Shown piece by piece: positions 17,352-27,051 of a stretch of 64,000 nt of DNA. The number at the start of each line of letters is the position of its first letter. The first letter of the stretch is position 1. A model generated the notes under the pieces. The model did no database searches, was not told the origin of the DNA, and worked only from the letters and a program-made list of their open reading frames with translations. The position numbers and the translations under genes are program-made. The DNA comes from Clostridium bornimense. Its GTDB lineage: Bacteria > Bacillota > Clostridia > Clostridiales > Clostridiaceae. Where the stretch lies: positions 124,001 to 188,000 of the forward strand of contig NZ_HG917869.1 in the NCBI RefSeq assembly GCF_000577895.1. The letters are read 5' to 3'.

Positions 17352-19187
17352 TTAATTGATAATACATTGATTTCGTCCATTTTCCTTAGCCTTGTATAAG
17401 CAATTGTCAGCTAATTCTATAAGCTTTATATAAGTATCAGTCTCTTCTAGAATTTTATAGTAACAGCCAACACTGACAGTAACGCAATTGCTAACCTCTG
17501 AGAAATTGTGTTCTAGCCCCATATCATGTATTTGGGTGCATATAGTTTCACCTAAGATTTTTAAGGATAACTTATTAATGTTGTAAGATATGATTAGGAA
17601 TTCTTCACCACCATATCTAATTATAATATTGTTATCGCCACAGATATCTTTAATTTTACCTGCTACTGATGATAATATAATATCTCCTTTTATATGCCCA
17701 TATCCATCATTATATTTTTTAAAATAATCTATATCTAGCATAATTATACCTATACTAATTGCATCATGAAGTTTTAACTGATTTTCTAAAAGATAATTTT
17801 TGTTTAAAACTTTTGTAAGTTTATCTATATATGCATCTTTAATCATTACTGTGTTTGAATTATATAAACTTTCGATTACAAGAGTTTTGTATTTGTTTTC
17901 TAGTTTTTTCTGATAACGTTCATAAAGCAGAATAAAGTCATCATGTATCATTGAAGTATGTATAGATACATATTTATTAAAATATAAAAATGATAGATAG
18001 AAATCATCAGTTTTTTCATACAATTCACCTAAGAAAAAATAAAGTCTCTTTTTTCGTATGATACTCAAAGTATCTTCCTTTTCCAGAAGACTATTACAAT
18101 AATTTAATGCCTTCTCGTGATTATCAAGCTTACTATAGATTTCGCATAAAGTAATTTTAAAATCAAATTCATAATCCAGTAGTATATGATTGTCTTCAAG
18201 ATTATTATACTTGTGTTCACATTCTAAGACATATTCTAAAGCAATTTTATAGTTTTTATTGTAAAGTTCTATTTTAGATCTAAAGTATAATAAAGCGATT
18301 ACCACATTTTTTGATAATATAGGTGAAATTGAGTCAAGATTATTTATAATAAAAGTAATTCCTTCTTCAGCTTTAGAAATTCTATTTTCTTCTAAATATG
18401 CTTTTGTTAGTTCTAGAAAAATTAAAATTTGTATTTCAATATTTATGGATTTATATTTACCCTCTAAGATCATCGGTTCTAAAATTCTAATTACATCTTT
18501 AGGTTTTACTATATAAGTCATATAAACTTTTGCAGTATATAGATTTATTATAGCTTCTTCATTTAACATATTATGTTTTAAAGAGAGGTGGAGTGCTTTT
18601 TCACCCCACATTACTCCTTGTTTTACATCTTCTAAAATGTATATTTTAAGATAACTTAAAATCATAAATATACGTACAGTATATTTATCTTCTGAGTTCT
18701 TCAACATATTATTAATTTCATCCATATATGGTTGTGTAGGTGAAAGAGGCTTATTTTTAAGATATGTAGTCTGTATTTTTTCAAGATACAGATAAGCCTT
18801 AATTTTAGTTGAATCAATATTTTTAAAACATTGTATAGCGTTATATGAGTAAGACTCAACTTCAGAAAAATTTTTATTATATATTGATATTAAAGATAGT
18901 TTAGAATAGATTCTGGATAACCAAAGATCATTTTCTATTTCTTTTGCTAATGCTAATGCTTTAAGAAAAAAGTTATAACTACAAGTTATTTGTAATTTTA
19001 ATTTATTTATCAATCCCAGGATATAGTTAATTTTTATATCTAGCATTGTATTGCTCATTTTGTGCTCTTTTAAAAAAGTATTAATTTCTTGTTCTGTTGT
19101 TTTTAAAAATTGATTATTAATAAAGCGTATATCTTGAAATTCAAATTCGTCTATAAGGTTGTCTATATTACTAAGGAATTTTTCCAT
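17352..19187 (-). CDS. TPR-containing diguanylate cyclase (GGDEF), no I-site
   Basis: 611 residues. About 1-430 is a series of TPR-like helical pairs with no signal peptide or membrane helix. About 450-611 is a GGDEF domain: MLDIDYFKKYND, GHIKGD and the active-site RYGGEEF. It should make cyclic di-GMP from two GTP in the cytoplasm. The inhibitory RxxD site normally upstream of GGEEF is absent (GDNNIIIRY), so product inhibition at that site is unlikely. It lies 18 bp downstream of a similar gene, forming an operon of two related cyclases. The TPR part presumably senses a protein or peptide. Confidence 0.85.
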   Translation of the reverse strand: MEKFLSNIDNLIDEFEFQDIRFINNQFLKTTEQEINTFLKEHKMSNTMLDIKINYILGLINKLKLQITCSYNFFLKALALAKEIENDLWLSRIYSKLSLISIYNKNFSEVESYSYNAIQCFKNIDSTKIKAYLYLEKIQTTYLKNKPLSPTQPYMDEINNMLKNSEDKYTVRIFMILSYLKIYILEDVKQGVMWGEKALHLSLKHNMLNEEAIINLYTAKVYMTYIVKPKDVIRILEPMILEGKYKSINIEIQILIFLELTKAYLEENRISKAEEGITFIINNLDSISPILSKNVVIALLYFRSKIELYNKNYKIALEYVLECEHKYNNLEDNHILLDYEFDFKITLCEIYSKLDNHEKALNYCNSLLEKEDTLSIIRKKRLYFFLGELYEKTDDFYLSFLYFNKYVSIHTSMIHDDFILLYERYQKKLENKYKTLVIESLYNSNTVMIKDAYIDKLTKVLNKNYLLENQLKLHDAISIGIIMLDIDYFKKYNDGYGHIKGDIILSSVAGKIKDICGDNNIIIRYGGEEFLIISYNINKLSLKILGETICTQIHDMGLEHNFSEVSNCVTVSVGCYYKILEETDTYIKLIELADNCLYKAKENGRNQCIIN

Positions 19188-19205
19188 AAAAAATATCTCC
19201 TACGA

Positions 19206-20642
19206 CTATTTTGTAATATCTTTACTATGAATATATCTATTACGGCCTTGATTTTTAGCTGCATATAGCGCTTCATCGGCAGATTTAATTGCATTCCAAA
19301 AATCAGAGCTAGAAACAATATTAGTAGTTTTTATGCCAACACTGATTGTTACTCTATCACTAACTTCTGAATATTCATGTGGTATATTTTTATTTCTTAT
19401 TTCTCTAATAAGCTTATTTATTAAAATAATAGATTTATCATATGAAGTATTGTTCATAATAATAAGAAATTCTTCTCCACCATATCTAATAGGGATATAT
19501 TCATTTGTTTTAAAGATGCTAGAAATTGTTTCTCCAACTTTTTTAAGTATTTCATCACCTTTAAGATGACCATAGTTATCATTATATTTTTTAAAAAAAT
19601 CTACATCTATCATAGCTATGGATTTTTCAGTATTATTTATATTGGTATTATTAATGACTGTGTCTAAAAATCTTCTATTATATAATCCAGTTAATGAATC
19701 TTTATTATATTTATAAGAAATTTTATCTCTCATAAGATTTAATTTATATAATTGATTTTCTTTATTATTAATTCCATATTGCCTTGTTAAGATATCTGAA
19801 TATTGATTAATTTGATCATAGTATCTTTTTTCACTTTTAAGTATATATTCCTTAATAAATTTCACAGAAGTTTTTAAATCACCTAGTCGCTTATAGTCAT
19901 TTGATAATAACATATATAAATCGATAGAATAAGTTTCAATATTTGTTTCTGATATGTATTCTAAAGTTTTTAAATGTAACTTATGAGATTTTTCATATTG
20001 TTTAAGTTTGCTGTAGATATTAGCTTCAATTCTATTTATCTCAACTATTATAAAAGGCTTATCTATATCCGAAGCGAATTCTTCACAATATTTCTTGCAA
20101 TTATTAATATGTTGTAAAGCATCATTGAGAAAATCTTTACCTGCTGAGGAAATAAAATCTGCTTTCATCATATTGAAGAGATAATGAATAAGTTGTTCTT
20201 CTGAATCTTTGTTTTTATAATACAAGGATTCAAAATATTCCATATAAATTGTCGCTTTTTCTATATTATTAAGACGAAGATAAGAACTAACTAAGTTAAA
20301 TAGCAATTTATATTTAAACGATTTTTCTAATTTATTAAAGTTGCTTGTTACTAAAGGCTCTATATATCTTATTGCTTTAGCATCATCACCAATTCTATGG
20401 TAGCATCCACCAATATTAATTCTAATTTGTATTTCTTTTGATATATTTGATGTTTGTGATATTGATTTTAAAGCTATTTCACCATAAATGAGGGCAGCTA
20501 AAGGATTATTATATTCAAACAAAAAAGTTGTCATAGCATCATTGGCAATGCTAGCTTTTGTCTCATTATCAACTGACCTTCTAATTTTTTCATTATAATC
20601 ATTAATAATTGTAAGTAAAGTGTCTTCGAATTTATTTTCCAC
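19206..20642 (-). CDS. TPR-containing diguanylate cyclase (GGDEF), no I-site
   Basis: 478 residues, GTG start with CGGAGG. TPR-like helices fill about 1-300; the GGDEF domain (about 315-478) has SLTGLYNRRFLD, MIDVDFFKKYND, GHLKGDEIL and RYGGEEF. The I-site position reads NEYIPIRY, so RxxD is missing as in the downstream paralogue. The domain order and spacing equal those of the neighbour, indicating local duplication followed by divergence of the sensory part. First gene of the two-gene operon. Confidence 0.87.
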   Translation of the reverse strand: MENKFEDTLLTIINDYNEKIRRSVDNETKASIANDAMTTFLFEYNNPLAALIYGEIALKSISQTSNISKEIQIRINIGGCYHRIGDDAKAIRYIEPLVTSNFNKLEKSFKYKLLFNLVSSYLRLNNIEKATIYMEYFESLYYKNKDSEEQLIHYLFNMMKADFISSAGKDFLNDALQHINNCKKYCEEFASDIDKPFIIVEINRIEANIYSKLKQYEKSHKLHLKTLEYISETNIETYSIDLYMLLSNDYKRLGDLKTSVKFIKEYILKSEKRYYDQINQYSDILTRQYGINNKENQLYKLNLMRDKISYKYNKDSLTGLYNRRFLDTVINNTNINNTEKSIAMIDVDFFKKYNDNYGHLKGDEILKKVGETISSIFKTNEYIPIRYGGEEFLIIMNNTSYDKSIILINKLIREIRNKNIPHEYSEVSDRVTISVGIKTTNIVSSSDFWNAIKSADEALYAAKNQGRNRYIHSKDITK

Positions 20643-21033
20643 TTATTACCTCCGTTTAATTTTTCAGTGTAATATTTGTATATTCGGTATTACTTTGCAA
20701 ATCTTGAGATAGTTATTGTGAATTTTTTTAAATTAAGTAGCGTTTAAGTACAAAACTAGAATAGTATAAGAAAAGCTTGAAGTATTTTAGTACTCAAGCT
20801 TTTTATTCTTATTTATAAGATAGTAGAGTCATGTCAAATTTAAAACTCATTTCATTTCTATATTTCTTAATAATTATTTTATAGTCGAAACTTACCTATG
20901 ATATTTCTATATCAACACTATAATTGTAAATTATACCACTTTGTGTTATAAAATACACTAAAAGGTGTTTTGTTAAATGCGGAAGTGAATATTAAATTTA
21001 CAAAATAATTATAAAAATTAAGGGGATGATATT
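20643..21033. other. Divergent intergenic region with an orphan terminator
   Basis: AAAGCTTGAAGTA pairs with TACTCAAGCTTT (20771-20803), followed by TTATTCTT. It lies between divergent genes, so no annotated transcript needs it. The rest (20810-21033) is AT-rich with no ORF having a ribosome site. Confidence 0.45.
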
Positions 21034-21813
21034 ATGGCAGATTGGAATTCAATGCAGTATTTAATGTTTAAAGATGAACGAACACAGCCAGCAATTGATT
21101 TAGTTAATCGCATTCATATTAATGAACCTAAAAAGATTCTTGATATTGGATGTGGACCAGGAAATAGTACACAGGTTTTAGCACAACGATTTCCTAACGC
21201 CTATATTCTTGGTGTTGATAAATCTCCCAATATGATTGAAACAGCTAAAAAACATTATCCTAATCTTGAGTTTAAGATTTGTGATGTAGATAAGGATTTA
21301 TCAATTCTAGATAAGGATTTTGATATAGTTTTTTCAAATGCTTGTATTCAGTGGATACCTAATCATAATCAATTTTTAAAGGATATGATTAGATTATTAA
21401 AACCAGATGGAATACTTGCAGTACAAACACCAATGAATTATCAAGAGCCAATTCACAAAATTATCGGAGAAGTTTCGTCCAGTGAAAAATGGAAATCCGA
21501 GTTTATTAATCCTAGAAAGTTTTACAATCTAACACAAAGTGAATATTTTGATTTGCTTTCAGAAATTTCATCAGAATTTTCTATGTGGCAAACTACATAT
21601 TGTCACAAGTTAAGATCTCATAAGGATATTATGGAATGGTACCGTGGTACGGGATTAAGACCATATTTGAATGTTTTATCAGATGAGAAAAAGAGGGCAT
21701 TTGAACAAGATATTTTTGATAGAGTTATTAAAGAATATCCAAAACAGAAAAATGGAAATATTATTTTTAGATTTCCAAGGTTCTTTTTTATTGCAACAGC
21801 AAAAACTAAATAA
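21034..21813 (+). CDS. tam: Trans-aconitate 2-methyltransferase-like SAM methyltransferase
   Basis: 259 residues. It begins ADWNSMQYLMFKDERTQPA, the conserved Tam N-terminus, followed by the SAM-binding motif ILDIGCGPGNST (about 37-48), GVDKSPNMI and FSNACIQWIPNH. The C-terminal WYRGTGLRPYL segment is also typical. The family methylates trans-aconitate, which otherwise inhibits aconitase. AAGGGGATGATATT precedes the ATG. The cupin gene follows on the same strand after about 95 bp. Confidence 0.8.
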   Translation: MADWNSMQYLMFKDERTQPAIDLVNRIHINEPKKILDIGCGPGNSTQVLAQRFPNAYILGVDKSPNMIETAKKHYPNLEFKICDVDKDLSILDKDFDIVFSNACIQWIPNHNQFLKDMIRLLKPDGILAVQTPMNYQEPIHKIIGEVSSSEKWKSEFINPRKFYNLTQSEYFDLLSEISSEFSMWQTTYCHKLRSHKDIMEWYRGTGLRPYLNVLSDEKKRAFEQDIFDRVIKEYPKQKNGNIIFRFPRFFFIATAKTK

Positions 21814-21909
21814 AGTAAACATAATTTCAAATAAAATTGATTTTCAAGATAAGTTTAAGTTTTCAATCTATAGTAAAAATCACAATAATAGTGTATAGGT
21901 GGGGATAAT

Positions 21910-22299
21910 ATGGATATTATTGAGTTTTTGGGGCAGGATGACTCTATAAATGTAAATAAAGATAATGGGACAAGTGTTAGTTATTTTATTTTTAATGAAT
22001 ATGAGATTCATATTAATAAGATAGCTCCTTATAGTGTTCAAGAATGGCATTTTCATTCTAAGATAGAAGAAACAATATTAATTATTAAAGGGGAATTAAC
22101 TTGTAGATGGATGGAAGAGGAAAAGGAGAAAGTAAGAACATTATGCAAAGATGAAATTATAAGAGTGAAAAATTCTGTTCATACATTTGCAAATAATACA
22201 AATGAAGAAACTAAATTTGTAGTATTCAGATTTGTTCCTGATGGAATTGATAAGAGAGAAATAATCAAAAAAGACAAGACAGTAGTAAATAAATTATAG
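21910..22299 (+). CDS. Small cupin-domain protein
   Basis: 129 residues, single cupin barrel. EWHFHSKIEETILIIKGEL (about 40-58) supplies the first cupin motif with its histidines and glutamate, and NSVHTFANNT supplies the second. Metal binding is likely. No signal peptide. Such small cupins can be epimerases, dioxygenases or ligand-binding proteins; none can be chosen from the sequence. GGTGGGGATAAT precedes the ATG. Confidence 0.75.
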   Translation: MDIIEFLGQDDSINVNKDNGTSVSYFIFNEYEIHINKIAPYSVQEWHFHSKIEETILIIKGELTCRWMEEEKEKVRTLCKDEIIRVKNSVHTFANNTNEETKFVVFRFVPDGIDKREIIKKDKTVVNKL

Positions 22300-22338
22300 A
22301 AGTTAGATAAAATAGATCTAGAATAAAGAAAAAATAGA

Positions 22339-22363
22339 ACAAGCTATAAGAACTATAGCTTGT
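22339..22363. terminator. Terminator between convergent genes
   Basis: ACAAGCTATA pairs with TATAGCTTGT downstream of the cupin gene. Confidence 0.6.
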
Positions 22364-22496
22364 ATATGTATTGAAATTAGTGACTTGTTGTTCCATATGA
22401 TTTCTTATTTATCTAGTGAGTTTGTAGAAGTATTTTTTGGCATATAAATTGCTATTTATTTACCTTGTCAATTATTTTATATCTTAAGTTATAATT

Positions 22497-23270
22497 CTAT
22501 TTTTTTACTCCATAGACAATATACCAATCGCAATTTTCATCAAAAGTATCTTTTGTAATCTCTAAACCTAATTTTTTCATGATATTTAATAAGGTTGAAT
22601 GTGTAAATGGAGTGAAGGTTAATGAACTTTCATAAATTTCAACATGATTGTCTTCACAAATTTCTTGCAATAAAATTTCCACATTTGATTTCTGTTCGAT
22701 GCCATTTAATTGCCAATAATACATTGGTATATAATCTTTGTTAAGATATGTTTTTTTATCATAGACAGTAAATCTTTTATTTTCCTTAATAACTTTTTCC
22801 CAATTTCGAGTTTCAATAACAAGAGTTCCTTTACTTTTAAGCACTTGCACTAAAGCAAAAATATCATGCTCTCTAGTTATTGAATTTTGTGAATGAACAA
22901 TGGAATTTCCTGTATTAAAAACAATATCAAATTGTTCATTATAAATACTAGGTAAATCTGACCATGATTTAACCATTGTATTTATAGATACATTATGTTT
23001 TGATGCAAGTTCTTTTGTAAGAGCTACCATTTCATAACTTATATCAGTGGCTGTAACATTGTATCCATTTAGTGCAAAAGCAGTAGCTTGGATACCATTA
23101 CCACAAGCAGAATCTAAGATAGAGATGTTTTTATTAGAATAAGATTGTAATAACTCCATATGGTTCTTGGCATATTCAAATTCACGCAACTCCTCAGTAG
23201 ACATGTCGCCATATAAAGCACTATATAGCCAACCCATTTTATCATAGTCTGGTTTTTCATTATTATTCAT
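22497..23270 (-). CDS. Class I SAM-dependent methyltransferase
   Basis: 257 residues. SAM-binding motif ILDSACGNGIQATAFAL (about 50-66) and ATDIS follow the class I Rossmann pattern. NTGNSIVHSQ and LVIETRNWEKV resemble glycine/sarcosine-type N-methyltransferases, but the substrate is uncertain. It lies 33 bp downstream of dapB on the same strand, with its own ribosome site (AGGAGTAATTATAT), so the two are probably cotranscribed. Confidence 0.75.
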   Translation of the reverse strand: MNNNEKPDYDKMGWLYSALYGDMSTEELREFEYAKNHMELLQSYSNKNISILDSACGNGIQATAFALNGYNVTATDISYEMVALTKELASKHNVSINTMVKSWSDLPSIYNEQFDIVFNTGNSIVHSQNSITREHDIFALVQVLKSKGTLVIETRNWEKVIKENKRFTVYDKKTYLNKDYIPMYYWQLNGIEQKSNVEILLQEICEDNHVEIYESSLTFTPFTHSTLLNIMKKLGLEITKDTFDENCDWYIVYGVKK

Positions 23271-23303
23271 ATATAATTACTCCTTTCTTATAAATAGTAG
23301 ATA

Positions 23304-24056
23304 TTATTTACAATAGTCATCCATATCATATAAACCTACCGGTTGCTTTTTTATCCATTTTGCTATTGATACAGCACCACTAGCAAATGCTTTTCTTGAT
23401 GAAATTTGATGTTTTAATTCAATAACTTCATCATTTGAGTTTGAAAAAACTACTTTATGTTCCCCTACAATATTTCCACCGCGTATACTAAAAATAGGTA
23501 TATCTTCTTTAGTAAGTTTTGTATTCGCCTTGATTAATGCATCTTGTATCATTTCTGCAGTTCCACTGGGGGCATCCTTTTTTTGATTATGATGGTATTC
23601 GATTATGCTGATATCTGTGTCTTTACTAATTTTTTTACCTATAAACTTTATTGTTTCGATAAAATTATGAAATTCAATACTAAAGTTTCCTGTCTTAAAT
23701 ACAGGAATAGTATTAGCTAAATCTTCAATTTTTTTTATGTCTTCTATATTGAATCCAGTTGTACTAATCACAAGTGGTTTTCTCATTTTCATGTATTTAT
23801 CAAAGTTATTAGACATAAAGTTCTTTGCATTTGTACAATCGATAAATACATCACAATTTTTTGCCTCAAGAATTTCATCTATAATAGGGATGTCTTTAAA
23901 GCTAGTGCTAATAAGCGAAGAAATATCTTTTCCAATATATTCACTATCTTTTCTTCCAATAACATATGTTAATTTAACATCATCATTTTCTAAAATAGTA
24001 TTGATAATCATACGACCTAGTTTTCCGGTACCACCAACAACGGCTATTCTTGTCAT
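23304..24056 (-). CDS. dapB: 4-hydroxy-tetrahydrodipicolinate reductase
   Basis: 250 residues. The N-terminal Rossmann motif VVGGTGKLGRMI binds NAD(P)H, and EYHHNQKKDAPSGTAEMI is the DapB active-site block, with the catalytic His pair and substrate-binding Lys. It performs the second committed step of the lysine/diaminopimelate pathway. The first gene of a minus-strand pair with a methyltransferase. asd, for an earlier step of the same pathway, lies 1.6 kb away on the other strand. Confidence 0.88.
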   Translation of the reverse strand: MTRIAVVGGTGKLGRMIINTILENDDVKLTYVIGRKDSEYIGKDISSLISTSFKDIPIIDEILEAKNCDVFIDCTNAKNFMSNNFDKYMKMRKPLVISTTGFNIEDIKKIEDLANTIPVFKTGNFSIEFHNFIETIKFIGKKISKDTDISIIEYHHNQKKDAPSGTAEMIQDALIKANTKLTKEDIPIFSIRGGNIVGEHKVVFSNSNDEVIELKHQISSRKAFASGAVSIAKWIKKQPVGLYDMDDYCK

Positions 24057-24244
24057 TTTATCACCTCTTTAAATTTAGCATTAATTAGTGAGATATATAG
24101 ATAATAATATTTAAAATCTGACTTTAATTATTATTAATAAAAGGAATATTTAGATGAATAGTGCGGAATATATTATATATTTTACCATTAATGTATATAA
24201 TATAAAATAGTTACTGGGGTTAATAATGTACATTTTATAAAACA

Positions 24245-24277
24245 AAAAGAATGGTCTAAGGGAAGGGCCATTCTTTC
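24245..24277. terminator. Terminator-like hairpin
   Basis: AAAGAATGGTC pairs with GGCCATTCTTT. It lies downstream of the LysR gene and broken HTH gene and upstream of dapB, on the minus strand. Confidence 0.55.
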
Positions 24278-24400
24278 GCTATATATTTAAAAGGAAAATA
24301 CTATAAAAAAACTACTATTGTTATTAACAACAACTATAATATAACAGTCCTTTGTGATAACAATATGATTAGTGCAAGAATTTCATATGAATTTCATAAA

Positions 24401-24539
24401 TTATGTCACAGGGTACCATTCGTTCATATACACAGAATCATAGATTTCTAAACCTCTTTTAACTCTTCTTGATAGTGAGTAATTATTGAGTCATATTTTG
24501 ATCTTTTCTAATTTTTAACATTGTCTCACCGATTTTCAT
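24401..24539 (-). pseudogene. Broken XRE-type HTH regulator gene
   Basis: An intact ribosome site (AGGAGGAAATTT) and ATG at 24539 open MKIGETMLKIRKDQNMTQ, the standard start of clostridial XRE regulators, but a stop follows at codon 19. In the next frame the sequence continues as SLSRRVKRGLEIYDSVYMNE to a stop at 24401. Most of the HTH is gone, so the gene was destroyed by deletion and frameshift. Confidence 0.6.
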
Positions 24540-24675
24540 AAATTTCCTCCTTGATTCACATTATGGTTTTAATATTAATATAAGTCTAGCAATGGTTCTT
24601 TTACATTTGATTTTTTCTTCGCAAATATTCTTTGCATCGTGATTTTTCGGTATTCATAGTATCTTCATTAGAAAA

Positions 24676-25563
24676 TTATTGCCCTAAATATTTTTTTGAA
24701 AGAATCATAAATTCTTTCATAGCAGGAGAAATCCATTTATCTTTATGATATAGGACTTGAGAAACTATATTTAGATTTGGACCGCAATAATTTAATTTTA
24801 CTAGTTTACCGCTTTCCAGTTCTTCTTTTACTGCTACTTTAGGAAGCATAGTTATACCTAATCCACTTATGGTAAATTGTTTTATTGCTTGTACGCTGGA
24901 AGTTTCAAGAGCAATTTTAGGTTTTATATTATTTTCTTTTAATATGTTTTCCAATGCAGCTCTATAACTGCAGCCTTTATCTGTAAGAATAAAAAATTGA
25001 TCTTTTAAATCTATAGGGTAGATTGTATCTTTATGAACAAGAGGATTAGATGTATTTGAAAGTAATAGCATTTCTTCTTCTATCTCAGTATCAGCAATAA
25101 AGTCCTCTGAATCTATTTTCCTACCTAGTGAGAAAGCAATATCAATTAAATTGTTCTTTAGCATATCTCGGAATGTAGAGCAGTTTCCAAAAGTTAATGA
25201 TATATCTACTTCAGGATATAGATTTTTGTATTCTTTAAGAATCTTAGGAAGCCGTAGTACACATAAAGATTCTGCTGCACCGATAACTAATGTACCACTT
25301 GGTTTTTCTTCGTTAAAAACAGCAGTCCTTATTTCATTATCTAATTTTAACATCTGTTTTGCATAAGGTATCAGTTTAGTTCCTTCGTAAGTTAAGGAGA
25401 TACTTTTTCCCATTCTTTCAAATAATCGAACACCTAGTTCTTCTTCCAATAATTTAATTTGTGTAGTTATAGTTGATTGAGCATAGCCTAATTCATTAGC
25501 TGCTGCTGTAAAGTTTTGAAGTTTACTTATAGTTAAAAATGTATTTAATTGCCTGAGATCCAT
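24676..25563 (-). CDS. LysR family transcriptional regulator
   Basis: 295 residues. N-terminal winged HTH (about 1-60: LRQLNTFLTISKLQNFTAAA, AQSTITTQIKLLEEELGVRLFER) and a C-terminal periplasmic-binding-like effector domain. Divergent from asd with a 115-bp gap, the classic arrangement for a LysR protein controlling its neighbour; asd is therefore the likely target. No operator could be assigned with confidence. Confidence 0.87.
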   Translation of the reverse strand: MDLRQLNTFLTISKLQNFTAAANELGYAQSTITTQIKLLEEELGVRLFERMGKSISLTYEGTKLIPYAKQMLKLDNEIRTAVFNEEKPSGTLVIGAAESLCVLRLPKILKEYKNLYPEVDISLTFGNCSTFRDMLKNNLIDIAFSLGRKIDSEDFIADTEIEEEMLLLSNTSNPLVHKDTIYPIDLKDQFFILTDKGCSYRAALENILKENNIKPKIALETSSVQAIKQFTISGLGITMLPKVAVKEELESGKLVKLNYCGPNLNIVSQVLYHKDKWISPAMKEFMILSKKYLGQ

Positions 25564-25678
25564 ATTATCACCGCCATCGAAAAATTTGATTGTTTTAATT
25601 TAAATTATCAATTTTACTAATGATATCTGTAGGAATATAATACCATATAAATAGGAAAAAATGTATGAGGTGATTAAT

Positions 25679-26764
25679 ATGGAAAGAAAGTTGCAGGTGG
25701 GAATTATTGGAGCCACAGGAATGATAGGTCAAAAATTTATTACATTATTAAAGGATCATCCATGGTTTGAAGTAAAATTAGTGGCGGCAAGTAAAAAATC
25801 AGCAGGAGTAACTTATGAAGAAGCAGTGAAGGGAAGGTGGAAGATGAAAGAAGATATACCGGCATCAGTAAGAAAACTGATAGTAAAAGATGGAGAAAGT
25901 GTAGAAGAAATTTGCATGGAAGTAGATTTTGTATTTTGTGCTATTTCGCTTAATAAAGAAGAAACAAAACTTTTAGAGGAAGCTTATGCAAAGCATGAGA
26001 CACCGGTGATATCAAATAATTCAGCTAATAGATATGTTGAAGATGTACCTATGTTAATACCAGAAATAAATTATAATCATATAGATATAATTAATGAGCA
26101 AAGGAAAAGACTTAGAACAAAAAGGGGATTTATTGCAGTGAAGCCAAATTGCTCAATTCAAAGTTATGTACCAGCTATAACGCCACTTCTAAATCAAGGA
26201 GTAGAATCTATTTTAGCTTGTACGTATCAAGCTATATCTGGTGCTGGAAAGAAACTTAGTGATTATCCTCAATTAATAGATAACGTTATTCCATATATAA
26301 GTGGGGAAGAAGAAAAAAGTGAAAAGGAGCCATTAAAAATTTGGGGTAGTATAAAGAATAATAAGATTGTTAATGCAAGTAATCCAATAATAACTACTCA
26401 ATGTGTAAGAGTTCCTGTGGAAGATGGACATTTAGCGGCAGTGTATTTTAATTTAAAAAATAAGATATCAAAGGAAGATATATTAAGAGCATGGGAAGAG
26501 TATAAAATACCAGATGTAGTAGCTTCATTACCAAGTACACCAAGGAAGTTTCTAAGATACTTAAAAGAAGAAGATAGACCACAAACAAGACTGGATAGAG
26601 ATTATGAAAATGGTATGGGGATAACAATAGGGCGATTAAGAGATGATTCTTTATTTGATTATAAATTTATATCAGTATCACATAACACAGTGAGAGGAGC
26701 AGCAGGAGGAGGAATACTATCAGCAGAACTTTTGTACAAGACTGGATATATTAATAAGAAGTAG
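25679..26764 (+). CDS. asd: Aspartate-semialdehyde dehydrogenase (archaeal/fungal-type)
   Basis: 361 residues from ATG 25679, chosen because GAGGTGAT lies 6-13 bp upstream; ATG 25661 precedes that site. Rossmann GATGMIGQKF at the N-terminus binds NADPH. KPNCSIQ (about 155-161) carries the catalytic Cys, and HNTVRGAAGG lies near the C-terminus. The sequence type with the long inserted segment is the archaeal/fungal-like branch rather than the common bacterial one. It reduces aspartyl phosphate to the semialdehyde for lysine, threonine and methionine synthesis. Confidence 0.87.
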   Translation: MERKLQVGIIGATGMIGQKFITLLKDHPWFEVKLVAASKKSAGVTYEEAVKGRWKMKEDIPASVRKLIVKDGESVEEICMEVDFVFCAISLNKEETKLLEEAYAKHETPVISNNSANRYVEDVPMLIPEINYNHIDIINEQRKRLRTKRGFIAVKPNCSIQSYVPAITPLLNQGVESILACTYQAISGAGKKLSDYPQLIDNVIPYISGEEEKSEKEPLKIWGSIKNNKIVNASNPIITTQCVRVPVEDGHLAAVYFNLKNKISKEDILRAWEEYKIPDVVASLPSTPRKFLRYLKEEDRPQTRLDRDYENGMGITIGRLRDDSLFDYKFISVSHNTVRGAAGGGILSAELLYKTGYINKK

Positions 26765-27051
26765 AGAATATTATTTTCTACATTAAACTATCAATTTAAT
26801 TCTATAATTTGGTTTTCGCGAGAATGAAAATTAAATAGAAATAAATAATTTTTATAATAAAGAAGAAAATAAGAAAAAAAGCTTTATCGCATGTAAAAAA
26901 CCAGCAAAAAGTGTTGTAAAATGACAAAATATGAATTATTATAGTCGTATATTAAAATATGTAAATTAAGTAAAATTAACGAAGGATAAACTAGGGGAAT
27001 ATTCAAAAATTAAATTCAGTAGTTAATAAAGAGAAACATGGGGGTAAAGGA

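Noticed and set aside
26765-27051. Possible riboswitch before the pectate lyase gene
   Set aside because: No recognisable aptamer motif (for example cyclic di-GMP type) and no terminator hairpin; only an AT-rich leader.
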